Assembly: GCF_013425765.1 (NCBI RefSeq)
Contig: NZ_JACCJZ010000019.1
Coordinates: forward strand, 62,001-126,000
Reading direction: 5' to 3'
DNA from: Luteimonas deserti
GTDB taxonomy: Bacteria > Pseudomonadota > Gammaproteobacteria > Xanthomonadales > Xanthomonadaceae
DNA length: 64,000 nucleotides
Part shown: in pieces, positions 12,860-22,435 of the stretch
Layout: every line of letters begins with the position of its first letter
How positions within the stretch are numbered: the stretch's first letter is position 1
Made by a program: the position numbers and the translations under genes
The notes under the pieces: generated by a model
The model's input: only the letters and a program-made list of their open reading frames with translations
What the model was told of the DNA's origin: nothing
Database searches by the model: none

Positions 12860-13717
12860 ATGCAAGCTCCCCTCTGGTCCGCCCGTGGCCACGTCCTGCA
12901 GTTCGAATCGATGGACGGCTCGGCGCGATGCCTGGGCAGTGCCCGTCTGGGTGCCGTCCAAGTCGGTGCCCCGGTCTTCAACGTCTGGGTACAGGTGCGT
13001 GGCGACGGCTGGATCGAGTCCCGCGAGGGCCGGTTCCGGATGCGTCGCGGCGACTGGATGGCGTTCGAAAAGGAATCCGCTCCGCTCGTGCAGACCGGAC
13101 CGCGTGGCGTGTGCATCGGTGTCGCGCTCGACGCCAAGGCGCTCGACGGGCTCCAGGCCCTCAATGACGGCACCCTGTACGCGGGCCGCGGTCGGGTTCC
13201 GGCGCAGGAGCTGCGCATGCTGCTGCGCCTGTGGCGCAAAGCCGCCGCGGCCGATGACGACGGCGTCGCGATCCGACCGCTGCTGCTCCAGCTCGCATCG
13301 GTGCAGCGTGACTTGGCCGCGCGCGTGCGCCGTTGCCCGGGCCGCTCGCGCACGCGCAAGCGGCAGGTGTTCGGCCGCATGCAGCGCGCTCGCCTCTATC
13401 TCGAAGGCAACAGCGACCGGGTCGTGCGCATCAGCGAACTCGCCGACCTGACCAGCTTCTCGAGCTGGTACTTCTCGAAGGCCTTCCACGCGTTGTACGA
13501 CGAAAGTCCCCAGGCCTTGTCGGTGCGCCTGCGTCTCGAGCGCGCGGCGCTGCTGCTGCGCACCACATCGATGATGATCGGCGAAGTCGCGGCCGCGACC
13601 GGCTTCGACAACTGCTGCAGCTTCGCGCGTGCATTCAAGACCCATCACGGGATGTCGGCGAGCCGCTACCGCGCGTCGCGCGTGACAGCCAAGACCGGAT
13701 CCGTCCGCACGGGCTGA
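12860..13717 (+). CDS. AraC family transcriptional regulator
   Basis: A 285-residue protein. Residues about 1-110 look like the N-terminal sensing half (WIESREGRFRMRRGDW), and residues about 175-270 hold two helix-turn-helix units typical of AraC: ISELADLTSFSSWYFSKAF and IGEVAAATGFDNCCSFARAF. The ATG follows the preceding regulator by about 110 bases. The gene lies directly upstream of a TonB-dependent receptor, whose 480-base upstream region is a likely target; this is inference from position. Confidence 0.88.
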   Translation: MQAPLWSARGHVLQFESMDGSARCLGSARLGAVQVGAPVFNVWVQVRGDGWIESREGRFRMRRGDWMAFEKESAPLVQTGPRGVCIGVALDAKALDGLQALNDGTLYAGRGRVPAQELRMLLRLWRKAAAADDDGVAIRPLLLQLASVQRDLAARVRRCPGRSRTRKRQVFGRMQRARLYLEGNSDRVVRISELADLTSFSSWYFSKAFHALYDESPQALSVRLRLERAALLLRTTSMMIGEVAAATGFDNCCSFARAFKTHHGMSASRYRASRVTAKTGSVRTG

Positions 13718-14200
13718 GTGCTCCGGTGCCGGGGCGGCGGCGCGCGCGAGTTCGCGCTCGGCGGCGGCCCGGGCCCCACCCGCATGTCGCTTCCGGGCCT
13801 CGAACACGCGAGGGGCACGCACTCTTCCTCGAGGGTCGCACGTGTGCTGGCGGCGCGCGTGTTTCCGCCGCTGCCGCGGTGAGCGCCGATCCGTCGGGTC
13901 GACCCGCGAACAGCGGCTGCCGACACACTTCGACGCATTTCTCAGAGCCATGCGCGTGTCGAACGCGCGCGCCCGCGCGCAATGCGAACGTCTGCTGCCG
14001 TGACAGTCCGTCGCGGATTCCACATACGGCATGTTGCGCGCGCGTGACGCGCGGATCAGAAGTTCCCGCGAAAGGGCTTCGCGCCAGATTCGGCAAACAC
14101 AGAGGCCGCCCCCTGCAAGGCATGAACAGCGGACGCGGTCGTACCGTGCGGATGGCGTTTTAACGCGTCAGTAACGCAAAACCTACTCTGGAGAGAGAAC
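13718..14200. other. Long upstream region of the TonB receptor
   Basis: About 480 bases without a supportable gene; open frames here lack coding character or ribosome sites. The last 60 bases are less GC-rich than the surroundings and end in GGAGAGAGAAC before the receptor start, so promoter and regulator sites are expected here. I cannot point to a definite operator. Confidence 0.5.
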
Positions 14201-17035
14201 TTGAAGAATCTTCGCACTCCCGCGCTGCGGAAGGGCCTGTTGCCCCTCGCAGTGCTGACGGCCCTCGTGCCGGCGGCCGTGTCCGCCCAGGAACAGGCGA
14301 CCGCCACCGGTGCCACCAACCTCGATCGCATCCAGGTCACCGGCTCGCGCATCCGCGGCGTCGAGATCGAGAACGCGCAGCCCATCCTGACCGTTTCGCG
14401 TGAGCAGATCTCGCGCTCCGGTCAGGCCACGGTTGCCGACCTCCTGCAGAACATCTCGTCGGCGGGCTCGCCGTCCATCTCGCGCGCAGATGCACTGGCG
14501 TCGGGCGAGAACGTCGGTGGCTACTACATCGACATCCGCAACCTCGGTGCAACGCGCACGCTCGTCCTGATCAACGGCGTCCGCCTCGGCGCGACCACCG
14601 GCGGCTTCCAGGACCTGAGCCAGATCCCGGTTTCGGCGATCGAGCGCATCGACATCCTGAAGGACGGCGCTTCGGCCCTCTACGGCTCCGACGCGATCGC
14701 GGCGGTGGTCAATGTCATCACCCGTTCGCGTTTCGACGGCGCCGAGGCCTCGGTGCAGTACGGCCAGTTCAGTGACGGCGACGGCGGAGAGACGATCTAT
14801 TCGGGCTCTTTCGGCACCAGCAACGAGCGCGGCGGCATCACGATCTCGGCCGAGTTCATGGAAGCCGACCCGATCCTCGCCGGCAACCGCTTCTTCAGCG
14901 CGTTCGGCAACGCCGGTCCGGACTATCCGGGCTCGGGCTTCAGCCCGGTGAGCCAGAACGGTTCCTGGTTCGACGAGGCCACTGAGACCTGGCTGACGCT
15001 GCGCCCGGGCGGCAATCCGGCCAACCGTGCGGACTACGTGCCGCACACGGCAGCCTTCAACGCCAACGCCAACCAGCAGATGTTTGTGCAGACGGGCCTG
15101 GAGCGTAAGTCGGTGTTCTCCAACATCAACTACGACCTGACCGATCGCATCAGCTTCAACAGTGACATCCTCTACAACAAGCGCTCGACCGACCAGCAGA
15201 TCGCCGGTTATCCGTACCAGTCGCTCGCGTTCGACACGCCGCTCTCGGGTGACAGCGTGTTCAACCCGGTCGGCGAGGACATCGAGTTCCGTCGTCGCCT
15301 GTGGGAAGTGCCGCGCACCACGCGCAGCGAACTGACCACATTCCGCGTCGTCGCGGGACTGAGCGGTTACTTCGACGTCAACGAACGTCCCTGGGACTGG
15401 AACGTCTCCTACGCCAACAACCGCAACGAAGTGACCAAGACCGGTCACGGTGACGCCAGCTTGCTGGCCACCGCGCCGGCGCTCGGGCCGTCGTTCATCG
15501 ATGGCAGCGGCGTCGCACGTTGCGGTACGGTCGCCAGCCCGATCGCCGGCTGCATACCGTGGAATCCGCTGCTGCCGTTCGGTGTCTCGGGTCCCGGCTC
15601 GCTGGGCAATGCGGAGGTGCAGGACTTCCTGTTCCCGACCTACACCGATACGGGCGAGACCAGCTCGAAGATCTACTCCGCCAATCTGAGTGGTGGCCTG
15701 TTCGAGCTGCCGGCCGGCGACTTCGGCTTCGCGTTCGGTCTGGAACGTCGTGAGGAGACCGGTCGCTTCGTGCCGGACGCGTTCAACCAGAGTGGCAACT
15801 CGACCGGTCTGCCGGCGACCACCACCCAGGGCGGATACGAGGTCGACGAGGCCTACCTCGAGCTCAACATCCCGCTGCTCGCCGATGTGGCGTTCGCGCA
15901 GGAGTTGACCCTCAACCTGGCGTCGCGCTACTCCGACTACAGCAACTTCGGCGACACCACCAATTCGAAGGCGAGCTTCATCTGGCGTCCGATCGATTCG
16001 GTTGCAGTGCGCGCGACCTGGGCGCAGGGCTTCCGTGCCCCGTCGATCGACAACCTGTACGGCGGCATCGGCGGCAGCTTCGAGAGCTACACCGATCCGT
16101 GCTCGGTCGGCGTGCCCGGCAGTGTCGCCGGCAACGCAGCCTGTACGTCGGCCGGCGTCTCGCCGACCTACGTCCAGCTGGGCCAGGGTCTGGTGCCCTG
16201 TACCTCATGGCCGTGCCAGACGCCCGACCAGTTCCTCTCGGGTTCCAACCCGGATCTCGGGCCGGAAGCGTCGATCAGCCGGACGGCTGGCATCGTGTGG
16301 AGCCCCGGCTTCGCCGAAGGCCTGACCCTGAGCCTCGACTGGTACAACTACAAGCTGTCGAACTACATCATCCAGGACAGCGTCAACCGCATCCTGCGTG
16401 ACTGCTACGTGCTCGGTGACGCGAGCCGCTGCGCAGGCATCACGCGCGCTGCCGACGGCCACATCTCGGGCATGTTCTTCGGCCTGACCAACCTCGGCGA
16501 GCTGGAAACGGAAGGTTGGGACTTCGGTGCGCGTTACCGCATGGCCGACACGGCGTTCGGTGGCTTCACTTTCGACTGGCAGACCAGCTACCTGGCGAAG
16601 TACGACACGCTGACCCAGAATTCCGCAGGCGAGAACATCTTCGTCGGCGGCGCCGGTGACCCGGGCTACTTCCGCATCAAGTCGACCCTGAGCACCAACT
16701 GGGAGATCAACGAGGACTGGAACGCCACCTGGAACATGCGTTACTACTCCGGCATCAACGACGGCTGCGTTGCCAACCGTCCGTGCTCGGAACCGGACCG
16801 CTTCCAGAACGGCGAGACTGCACCGCGCAACCGCCTGGGTTCGAACACCTTCCACAACCTGCAGGTGTCGTACAACGCACCGTGGGATGCGACGGTGTCG
16901 CTCGGCGTCGACAACGTGTTCGATCGCGAAGCGGCCATCCTGTTCAACGGTGGCAACGTCAGCACCGCGTTCCCGTACTACCCCGAGTTCGATATCGGTC
17001 GCTTCATGTACATGCGCTACACCCAGCGTTTCTGA
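14201..17035 (+). CDS. TonB-dependent outer-membrane receptor
   Basis: A 944-residue receptor that would import a substrate across the outer membrane using TonB energy. A signal peptide ends near VSAQEQ, followed by a short linker with a possible TonB box (LDRIQVTGSRI), the plug domain (GATRTLVLINGVRLG, IERIDILKDGASALYGSDAIAAVVNVIT) and a 22-strand type barrel ending in Phe (RYTQRF). It resembles the large Xanthomonas-type receptors, often for plant or polymer-derived nutrients; the ligand is not readable. I use the TTG at 14201 because GGAGAGAG lies just before it and the signal peptide starts there. A strong terminator follows. Confidence 0.93.
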   Translation: MKNLRTPALRKGLLPLAVLTALVPAAVSAQEQATATGATNLDRIQVTGSRIRGVEIENAQPILTVSREQISRSGQATVADLLQNISSAGSPSISRADALASGENVGGYYIDIRNLGATRTLVLINGVRLGATTGGFQDLSQIPVSAIERIDILKDGASALYGSDAIAAVVNVITRSRFDGAEASVQYGQFSDGDGGETIYSGSFGTSNERGGITISAEFMEADPILAGNRFFSAFGNAGPDYPGSGFSPVSQNGSWFDEATETWLTLRPGGNPANRADYVPHTAAFNANANQQMFVQTGLERKSVFSNINYDLTDRISFNSDILYNKRSTDQQIAGYPYQSLAFDTPLSGDSVFNPVGEDIEFRRRLWEVPRTTRSELTTFRVVAGLSGYFDVNERPWDWNVSYANNRNEVTKTGHGDASLLATAPALGPSFIDGSGVARCGTVASPIAGCIPWNPLLPFGVSGPGSLGNAEVQDFLFPTYTDTGETSSKIYSANLSGGLFELPAGDFGFAFGLERREETGRFVPDAFNQSGNSTGLPATTTQGGYEVDEAYLELNIPLLADVAFAQELTLNLASRYSDYSNFGDTTNSKASFIWRPIDSVAVRATWAQGFRAPSIDNLYGGIGGSFESYTDPCSVGVPGSVAGNAACTSAGVSPTYVQLGQGLVPCTSWPCQTPDQFLSGSNPDLGPEASISRTAGIVWSPGFAEGLTLSLDWYNYKLSNYIIQDSVNRILRDCYVLGDASRCAGITRAADGHISGMFFGLTNLGELETEGWDFGARYRMADTAFGGFTFDWQTSYLAKYDTLTQNSAGENIFVGGAGDPGYFRIKSTLSTNWEINEDWNATWNMRYYSGINDGCVANRPCSEPDRFQNGETAPRNRLGSNTFHNLQVSYNAPWDATVSLGVDNVFDREAAILFNGGNVSTAFPYYPEFDIGRFMYMRYTQRF

Positions 17036-17060
17036 TCGCCACGCGATCCTGAAATGCAGA

Positions 17061-17090
17061 AAGGCGGGCCTTCGGGCCCGCCTTTTTTTT
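17061..17090 (+). terminator. Rho-independent terminator after TonB receptor
   Basis: A 10-bp stem (17061-17070 with 17075-17084) closed by the tetraloop TTCG and followed by a run of eight T to 17090. It lies 25 bases after the receptor stop. Confidence 0.95.
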
Positions 17091-17396
17091 GGATCGTGCG
17101 CGTGATGCCGGAGGCCCGATGCGCGACCGGATCGCGTTGGACCGCTTGTCCAGAACAGGTATCGAAGGACGCGCAGGCGCCTTGACGGTGCCCGGCGTGT
17201 GCAGTGCCACAGGCCGTGCATGAGCATCGACATCGGGCGTCGGGCTCGAGCCGAGCCCGCGGACCGACGGCGGTGACCGTCCGCCGGCGCCGTCGATGCG
17301 GTCGTGACGGGGGCGTCAGCCGAAGGCGATCCCCAGGTGCCATCCCCGGCGGTGTCGCCGGGGACCTTGCGGGCGGAGGCCCGCGCGCGCGCCGGA
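17091..17396. other. Intergenic, nothing recognised
   Basis: About 300 bases between the receptor terminator and the 3' end of the HDOD gene. Open frames on both strands here look non-coding. I see no RNA gene or repeat. Confidence 0.5.
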
Positions 17397-18506
17397 TCAG
17401 GCCGGCTGCACGTCCGCCAGGCCGAGCAGGCGTTCGGCGTGGCCACGCCAGCCGTCGAGCTTGTCGATCATGCCCGTGCGCTGCAGATAGTCTTCATGCA
17501 CCGGTTCGCCGGCCGCGAGCGCGGTCGCGACATGCACCGCGCCGGTGACCCAGAAGCTGCGGGTGCCGGCACGCGCAGGCGTGCGCTGGAAGGCGACCGC
17601 CTCGATGATCGGCATCGGCAGGCCCCACAGCCCCAGCAGGTAGGCACCGGCCTCGGTGTGCCCCGGGGCGTCCTCGGGCTGGGTTTCCGCAGGCGCCCGC
17701 TCGTCGCGGATGCCCGGCAGCAGCAGGCCGATGTCGGCCAGCAGGGCCGCGGTCGCGCCGAGTTCGGCACTCGATTCGGGCAGCATGCGTCGCGCGAGCT
17801 GGGAGGCCACGAGCGCGCGCTGCTGCATCGCGGGCCGGTCGAGATGCGCGCCCGCGCCGTGCGCGAAGACCTCGCTCGCCAGCACCAGGTCGCGCATGGT
17901 GGCCATGCCCAGCCGGGTGACCGCCGAGCGCAGGTCGGTGATCGTGCGGCCTGCGGAAAAATAGGCCGAGTTGCACAGCTGCAGCACCTTGGCCGCGATC
18001 GCGGGGTCGCCCGAGATCAGCTGCGCGATGTCGTTGGCGTTGGTCTCGTCTTCGGCCTCGAGCGCATGCGCCAGCGCCAGATAGGTCTGGGGCGGCGAGG
18101 GCAGCTTCTCGATCTGGCCGATGCGCTCACGCAGCACCGGGTTGTCCAGCAGTTCGCGCAGTTCTTCGAGGCTGCCGATCGCTTCGAGCAACTGCGCCTC
18201 GCCGACCGGCAGCGGCAGGAAGCGGTGCGCGAGCGACAGCACGCGGGCAGGCGGCTGTCCGCCGATCACGGCGATCCGTGAGGTTTCCGGGCGGAGCGTG
18301 CGGATCTGGCCGAGCAGGGTGGCGACCGGCATGTCGGGAAGTGAGGGCGCGACCACCACCACGTCATGCGAGGCCTCCGCGATGAGCGCGGTCGCACCGG
18401 CGCCATCCTCGGCCCGCTGGACCTGCCAGCTGTCGTCCATGTCCCCGACCAGCCCGACGAGCTCGAGCGGCAGGCTGTCTTCGCCGCCAACAAACAGAAT
18501 ACGCAC
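17397..18506 (-). CDS. HDOD-domain protein with degenerate receiver domain
   Basis: The 369-residue protein starts with about 110 residues folded like a response-regulator receiver (RILFVGGED, then VVVVAPSLPDMP), but the usual phospho-acceptor Asp is replaced, so phosphorylation is unlikely. From about residue 135 it is an HDOD domain (LPSPPQTYLALAHAL, DPAIAAKVLQLCNSAYFS, LGMATMRDLVLASEVF). HDOD proteins take part in signalling, often linked to cyclic-di-GMP and motility, without HD catalytic residues. I start at the GTG at 18506, which has AGGGGA seven bases upstream; the frame is open to 18569. Confidence 0.82.
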   Translation of the reverse strand: MRILFVGGEDSLPLELVGLVGDMDDSWQVQRAEDGAGATALIAEASHDVVVVAPSLPDMPVATLLGQIRTLRPETSRIAVIGGQPPARVLSLAHRFLPLPVGEAQLLEAIGSLEELRELLDNPVLRERIGQIEKLPSPPQTYLALAHALEAEDETNANDIAQLISGDPAIAAKVLQLCNSAYFSAGRTITDLRSAVTRLGMATMRDLVLASEVFAHGAGAHLDRPAMQQRALVASQLARRMLPESSAELGATAALLADIGLLLPGIRDERAPAETQPEDAPGHTEAGAYLLGLWGLPMPIIEAVAFQRTPARAGTRSFWVTGAVHVATALAAGEPVHEDYLQRTGMIDKLDGWRGHAERLLGLADVQPA

Positions 18507-18632
18507 GATGAAATCCCCTGGGCGCCGCGCCACGTGCATCGTGGCGCCTGCGTGCGCGGATAGTACCAACCCGCGCAGCGCCCGGCCCCGGGCGGGTTCA
18601 CGAACTGTGACGGCGGCTGCGCCGCCGGGGGC

Positions 18633-19163
18633 TCACTCGGCCGCGTAGGCGGCGATCGCGTCGTTGAGCAGGGCTTTGGCCTCGGCCGCATCGCCCCAGC
18701 CGCTGATCTTCACCCACTTGCCCTTCTCGAGATCCTTGTAGTGCTCGAAGAAATGGCCGATGCGCTCCAGCCAGTGGCCCGACACCTTGCCGATGTCGTC
18801 CACGTGGGCGTATCCGGCGAACACCTTTTCCACAGGCACGGCGAGGATCTTCTCGTCGCTGCCCGCTTCGTCGGTCATCTTCAGCACGCCGACGGGGCGG
18901 CAGCGGATCACCGAACCGGGAATCAGCGGCAGGGGCAGCACCACCAGCACGTCGGCCGGATCGCCATCGCCGCAGACGGTGTTGGGCACGTAGCCGTAGT
19001 TGCAGGGATAGCGCATCGGCGTGGACAGGATGCGATCGACGAAGATTGCGCCACTGGCCTTGTCCACCTCGTACTTGACCGGCTCGGCGTCCTTGGGAAT
19101 CTCGATGATGACGTTGATTTCGTCCGGCGGGTTCTTGCCGGTGGGGACGGAGTCGAGGCCCAT
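18633..19163 (-). CDS. ppa: Inorganic pyrophosphatase
   Basis: Family I soluble pyrophosphatase of 176 residues, the same length as the E. coli enzyme. It shows [35 protein letters not shown] with the metal-binding Asp residues, and [21 protein letters not shown]. It hydrolyses PPi made by biosynthesis. The start at 19163 ([11 protein letters not shown]) fits the family; the open frame extends to 19358 without support. A membrane pyrophosphatase (hppA) lies 3 kb away on the same strand, so the cell can either waste or harvest PPi energy. Confidence 0.96.
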   Translation of the reverse strand: MGLDSVPTGKNPPDEINVIIEIPKDAEPVKYEVDKASGAIFVDRILSTPMRYPCNYGYVPNTVCGDGDPADVLVVLPLPLIPGSVIRCRPVGVLKMTDEAGSDEKILAVPVEKVFAGYAHVDDIGKVSGHWLERIGHFFEHYKDLEKGKWVKISGWGDAAEAKALLNDAIAAYAAE

Positions 19164-19323
19164 GCTGCTGCGATCCATTGAGGCGGAGAGGGGCGCCATT
19201 CTACGCGAACGATGCTGCGCCGCAGCGTGGCGCGCCCGGCCCGGTGCTGCCCGTTGGCTGCGGATGCAGGGGGCCCCGCCTCGGGTACGCCCTAGTACGC
19301 GCTCTCCATACGGGGGCGTACAT

Positions 19324-20916
19324 ATGGTCGCCACGTTTCCACTGCAGGCCACGTCCATGACTTCGTTCGATGCCCTGACCGCCTCGAGCCCGCTGACCGC
19401 CTCCCAGGGCTACTGGGACAATCCGCTCGCGCCCGGCCACCACACCCACGATGGGCCGACGGTCGGCGTGGGCCGTGCCGATGCCGTCGAGGGCCTGGAG
19501 GAGGGCCCGGCCGTCTCCACCCGGGAGGCGCCGCAACGCGAGCGCGGCGGCGCGATCGAGGTGGACGGCGGCGCCAGCAATCCGGCCGAACGCACCACCG
19601 GACGCACCCCGGACGGCAAGCCGATCCAGGTCGATCCGCTGCACCGCGACGGCGATCTGTCGATCGCCCGCGAGCGCACCGTGGCCCAGGGCTACGTCAG
19701 CCGCGACCAGGTGGTCTTCACCACCGGCGCCGGCAACGACGATGTCGGCGTCACCCAGCGCGACGACGGCACCTTGGATGTCAGCGTCAACGGCGAGCAG
19801 TACGCGGTGCGCCTGGCCCAGGGCCAGGAGCTCACGCTGCGCACCGGCAGCGGCGACGACACGATCCGGGTCGCGCCCAACGTCGAGGTCAACGTGGTCG
19901 TCGACGCCGGCAGCGGCGACAACGACATCCTGATCGAGGGCGACGGCGACCACCGCATCGCCAGCGGCGACGGCGACGACACCATCCGCGTGACCGGCAG
20001 TGGCCGCAACGACATCCACACCACCGGCGGCACCAACGCGATCCATGGCGGCAGCGGCGTCAATGTGATCTACGGCGGCGACGGCAGCGACACGATCCAC
20101 GCCGGCGCCGGTACCAATTACATCGAGGCCGGTCGCGGCGACGACACGGTCCATGGCGGAGGCGGCTTCGACATCCTCTCGGGCGGAAGCGGGGACGATG
20201 TGATCCACGTCGGCGAGGGCCGGACCACGGTCTACACCGGCGCCGGCGCCGACAGCGTCGAAGGCGCGCGCGCCGACAGCACGGTCTACGCCGAAGTGTC
20301 CGATCTGATCAACGCGGCCACCGGCGCCCGGCCGACCGTGGTCAATGTCGAGATCGATGCGGGCGCCGGGGAGCGCGGCATCACCGTGCGCGGCTCGGAT
20401 GCCTTCGTCCAGCGCATGCAGTCCGAGCTCGACCTTCTGAAGGCCTCGCCGGCCGGTCAGCAGATGCTGGTCGAATTCGATCGTGCCGCCGAGGCCAAGG
20501 GCAACAGCGTGACGATCCAGGAGCTGTCCAACGAGGACAACGGATATGCCCAGACCTTCAGCAGCGATGCCGACATCATCAACGGGCGTCCGGGCGCGGG
20601 CGGCGATGTGACCATCAGCTACAACCCGTCATTCCACATGGATGCGTTCCCGGCGCCGTCGGTGGTGCTGTACCACGAGATGTCGCATGCCTATAACGGC
20701 GTCAACGGCACCTTCCTGCCCGGCACGTACCGCGGTGAGGGCCCCGACAGCGGCCGCGTGCCCAATGCCGAGCGTCAGGCCGTGGGCCTGGAGAGCAGTG
20801 CCCCCGCCTTCGATTTCGACGGCACCGGTGCGATCACCCACAACCCGATCCATCTGACCGAGAACGGCATCCGCCGCGAGCTCGGCATGCCGGACCGTCC
20901 GAGCTACGCATTGTGA
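19324..20916 (+). CDS. RTX-repeat protein with HopH1/XopG-like (M91) zinc protease domain
   Basis: The 530-residue protein has no classical signal peptide. Residues about 135-312 hold many RTX-like glycine and aspartate turns ([36 protein letters not shown]), which in RTX proteins bind calcium after secretion. Residues about 345-530 end with the zinc motif HEMSH (451-455) followed by AYNGVNGTF and ERQAVGLE, the pattern of peptidase family M91 (HopH1 of Pseudomonas, XopG of Xanthomonas, NleD). The third ligand I cannot assign. It is probably an exported protease or effector. I prefer the ATG at 19324 (GGGGG upstream); 19357 is possible. It diverges from ppa. Confidence 0.8.
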   Translation: MVATFPLQATSMTSFDALTASSPLTASQGYWDNPLAPGHHTHDGPTVGVGRADAVEGLEEGPAVSTREAPQRERGGAIEVDGGASNPAERTTGRTPDGKPIQVDPLHRDGDLSIARERTVAQGYVSRDQVVFTTGAGNDDVGVTQRDDGTLDVSVNGEQYAVRLAQGQELTLRTGSGDDTIRVAPNVEVNVVVDAGSGDNDILIEGDGDHRIASGDGDDTIRVTGSGRNDIHTTGGTNAIHGGSGVNVIYGGDGSDTIHAGAGTNYIEAGRGDDTVHGGGGFDILSGGSGDDVIHVGEGRTTVYTGAGADSVEGARADSTVYAEVSDLINAATGARPTVVNVEIDAGAGERGITVRGSDAFVQRMQSELDLLKASPAGQQMLVEFDRAAEAKGNSVTIQELSNEDNGYAQTFSSDADIINGRPGAGGDVTISYNPSFHMDAFPAPSVVLYHEMSHAYNGVNGTFLPGTYRGEGPDSGRVPNAERQAVGLESSAPAFDFDGTGAITHNPIHLTENGIRRELGMPDRPSYAL

Positions 20917-21057
20917 GGGAATGAGGGCGCGCGGCTCGGGGCACCCGCGCTGCGCTGAGTGCCGGTGAGCGGCGGTGGCGTGCGCAGCGGATGCCGGCGG
21001 CACGTGAGGTGGCGTGCTGGTTTGACGCAGGCTTGTGCGCTGCAGTGGAGGGTATCG

Positions 21058-21638
21058 ATGATCTCGGTCGATGGCGGCCCACTCGAGGGATCACTGATGT
21101 CACGCCCCGGCAGCGCATGTGTCCGCCTCGTCGCTCGATGCGCGACGCTCGATGCCGTGCTCGCGCGCGAGCGTGATGCGCTGCAGGCGGACTACCGGGT
21201 CTGCAACACCGGAGCCGTGCCGCTGCTGGTGTTCGACCGCGGCGACCGGCATGCGGTCCTGACACGGCGACAGGCGGCAGGTGCGGTCGGCGTGCCCGTG
21301 CGTTTCGAGAGCGAGGGCGGGGAGACGCTCCTGCATCTGGCGCGCGCTCTGCCGATGCCCACGCCGACCCTGCCGCCGACGCCGTTGGCACGCGAAGTGG
21401 CGCCCGGCACCTGTGTCGATGCCACGTTCCGCTTTTCACGATGGCGGGACGGCGTTCCCGCACGGGTGCGCTGGTGCGTGGGCATCGCCCAGGCCAGGTG
21501 TCGCGGCTGTGCAGGTCCGAAACGCACGGCGATGTCGTGCTCTGGGAGGCCGACTTCGGCTACACGGACGACCAGGTGCGTCTGTGCACGCCGTGGTTCG
21601 ACATGACCTCAGGGCGTTTCGAAGCATCGTCGGACTGA
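21058..21638 (+). pseudogene. Unknown ORF broken by a frameshift
   Basis: Starts at an ATG with an excellent GGAGGG site seven bases upstream. The first frame (to about 21495) reads MISVDGGPLEGSL, later VCNTGAVPLLVFDRGDRH and DATFRFSRW. The coding pattern then continues in another frame with SRLCRSETHGDVVLWEADF and GYTDDQVRLCTPWFD and ends at 21638. Both halves look natural and the original frame turns into Arg/Cys-rich non-sense, so one or two bases seem lost or gained near 21490-21505. I recognise no family. It could be a real frameshift mutation or a sequence error. Confidence 0.5.
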
Positions 21639-22391
21639 GTGCCCGCGCCGCCTGTCTCGACGCCAGAGGCGTGAACGGATGCGCGGCCTCGACGAGCCGC
21701 TGAGGATCCCGATACGCGGCGTCACGTCCACGGGTCACCGTTCTTCGTGGGGCGTGCACCCAACATGAGAGCCTCCGGTCCGCAGCGCCCTCATCCAGCG
21801 CATGCCGCCTGGATGACGGCGGTCTCGTGATCACTCGCTTCGCCCCGCGCTTCGAGGCCCGCACAGATGTTCGGCCGCGGACCCCGCAGCGTCGCACGCG
21901 TCTCCTGCGCCGTACGGCAGGGCACGAAGGCCTGCGCCGGGCGCGGGGTCTGCGCGCTTCCCTGGTTCGTCGCGCGCGCAACGCAGGGTGCGGACCGCGT
22001 AGTGGCCAGCGTCCCCGCAGCTCCGTCCGCTGTGAAAACCGGCGTGCAGGGCACGACGAAGGTCAAGGAACAGCACGAGGCCGCGGAACACGAACGGAAC
22101 GCCGCGCCGCGCCCCCGGACGACGGGCTGCCGAGCGGGATCCGATGCGGACGCCTGGCGGAACTGGCAAGCAGCGCGGCGCCGCGCCGGACTCGAGGCCG
22201 GAGCTCCCCTGCAGCACGCGGACACCATCGAACAGATCGCGCAGGTGGTCGCCGTGGGTGGGCATTCCGGTCCCCGGGATGCCGGGGGAGCGCGCAATAC
22301 GTTGTCGCGCAGCGGCACGCGGAGACGGCGATCAGGCCGATCCGAGATCGCCGATGTCGGGCCCCGCACGCAGGCCTGTCGATGTCCCGAT
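21639..22391. other. Long region without recognised gene
   Basis: About 750 bases. Frames are open for up to 190 codons on both strands, but all give the Arg/Ala/Pro-rich composition of shadow frames, and none has a ribosome site or motif I recognise. No RNA, repeat or mobile-element end was seen. It may be decayed coding DNA next to the broken ORF on its left. Confidence 0.45.
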
Positions 22392-22423
22392 GCGTCGCCC
22401 CGCCGCCCGGGGCAGGGCGACGC
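22392..22423 (-). terminator. Hairpin after hppA
   Basis: A 9-bp perfect stem (GCGTCGCCC, 22392-22400, with 22415-22423) lies 13 bases beyond the hppA stop. No T-run follows on the minus strand, so its action as a terminator is uncertain. Confidence 0.4.
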
Positions 22424-22435
22424 CCGAGATTCCCG

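Noticed and set aside
12901..12915. GTTCGAATC-like sequence recalling a tRNA T-arm
   Set aside because: It lies inside the AraC gene and no acceptor or anticodon stem can be drawn around it.
10441..13380. Minus-strand open frame of 979 codons opposite the TolB-type regulator
   Set aside because: Arg/Ala/His-rich composition of a shadow frame, no ribosome site or motif, while the plus strand is clearly coding.
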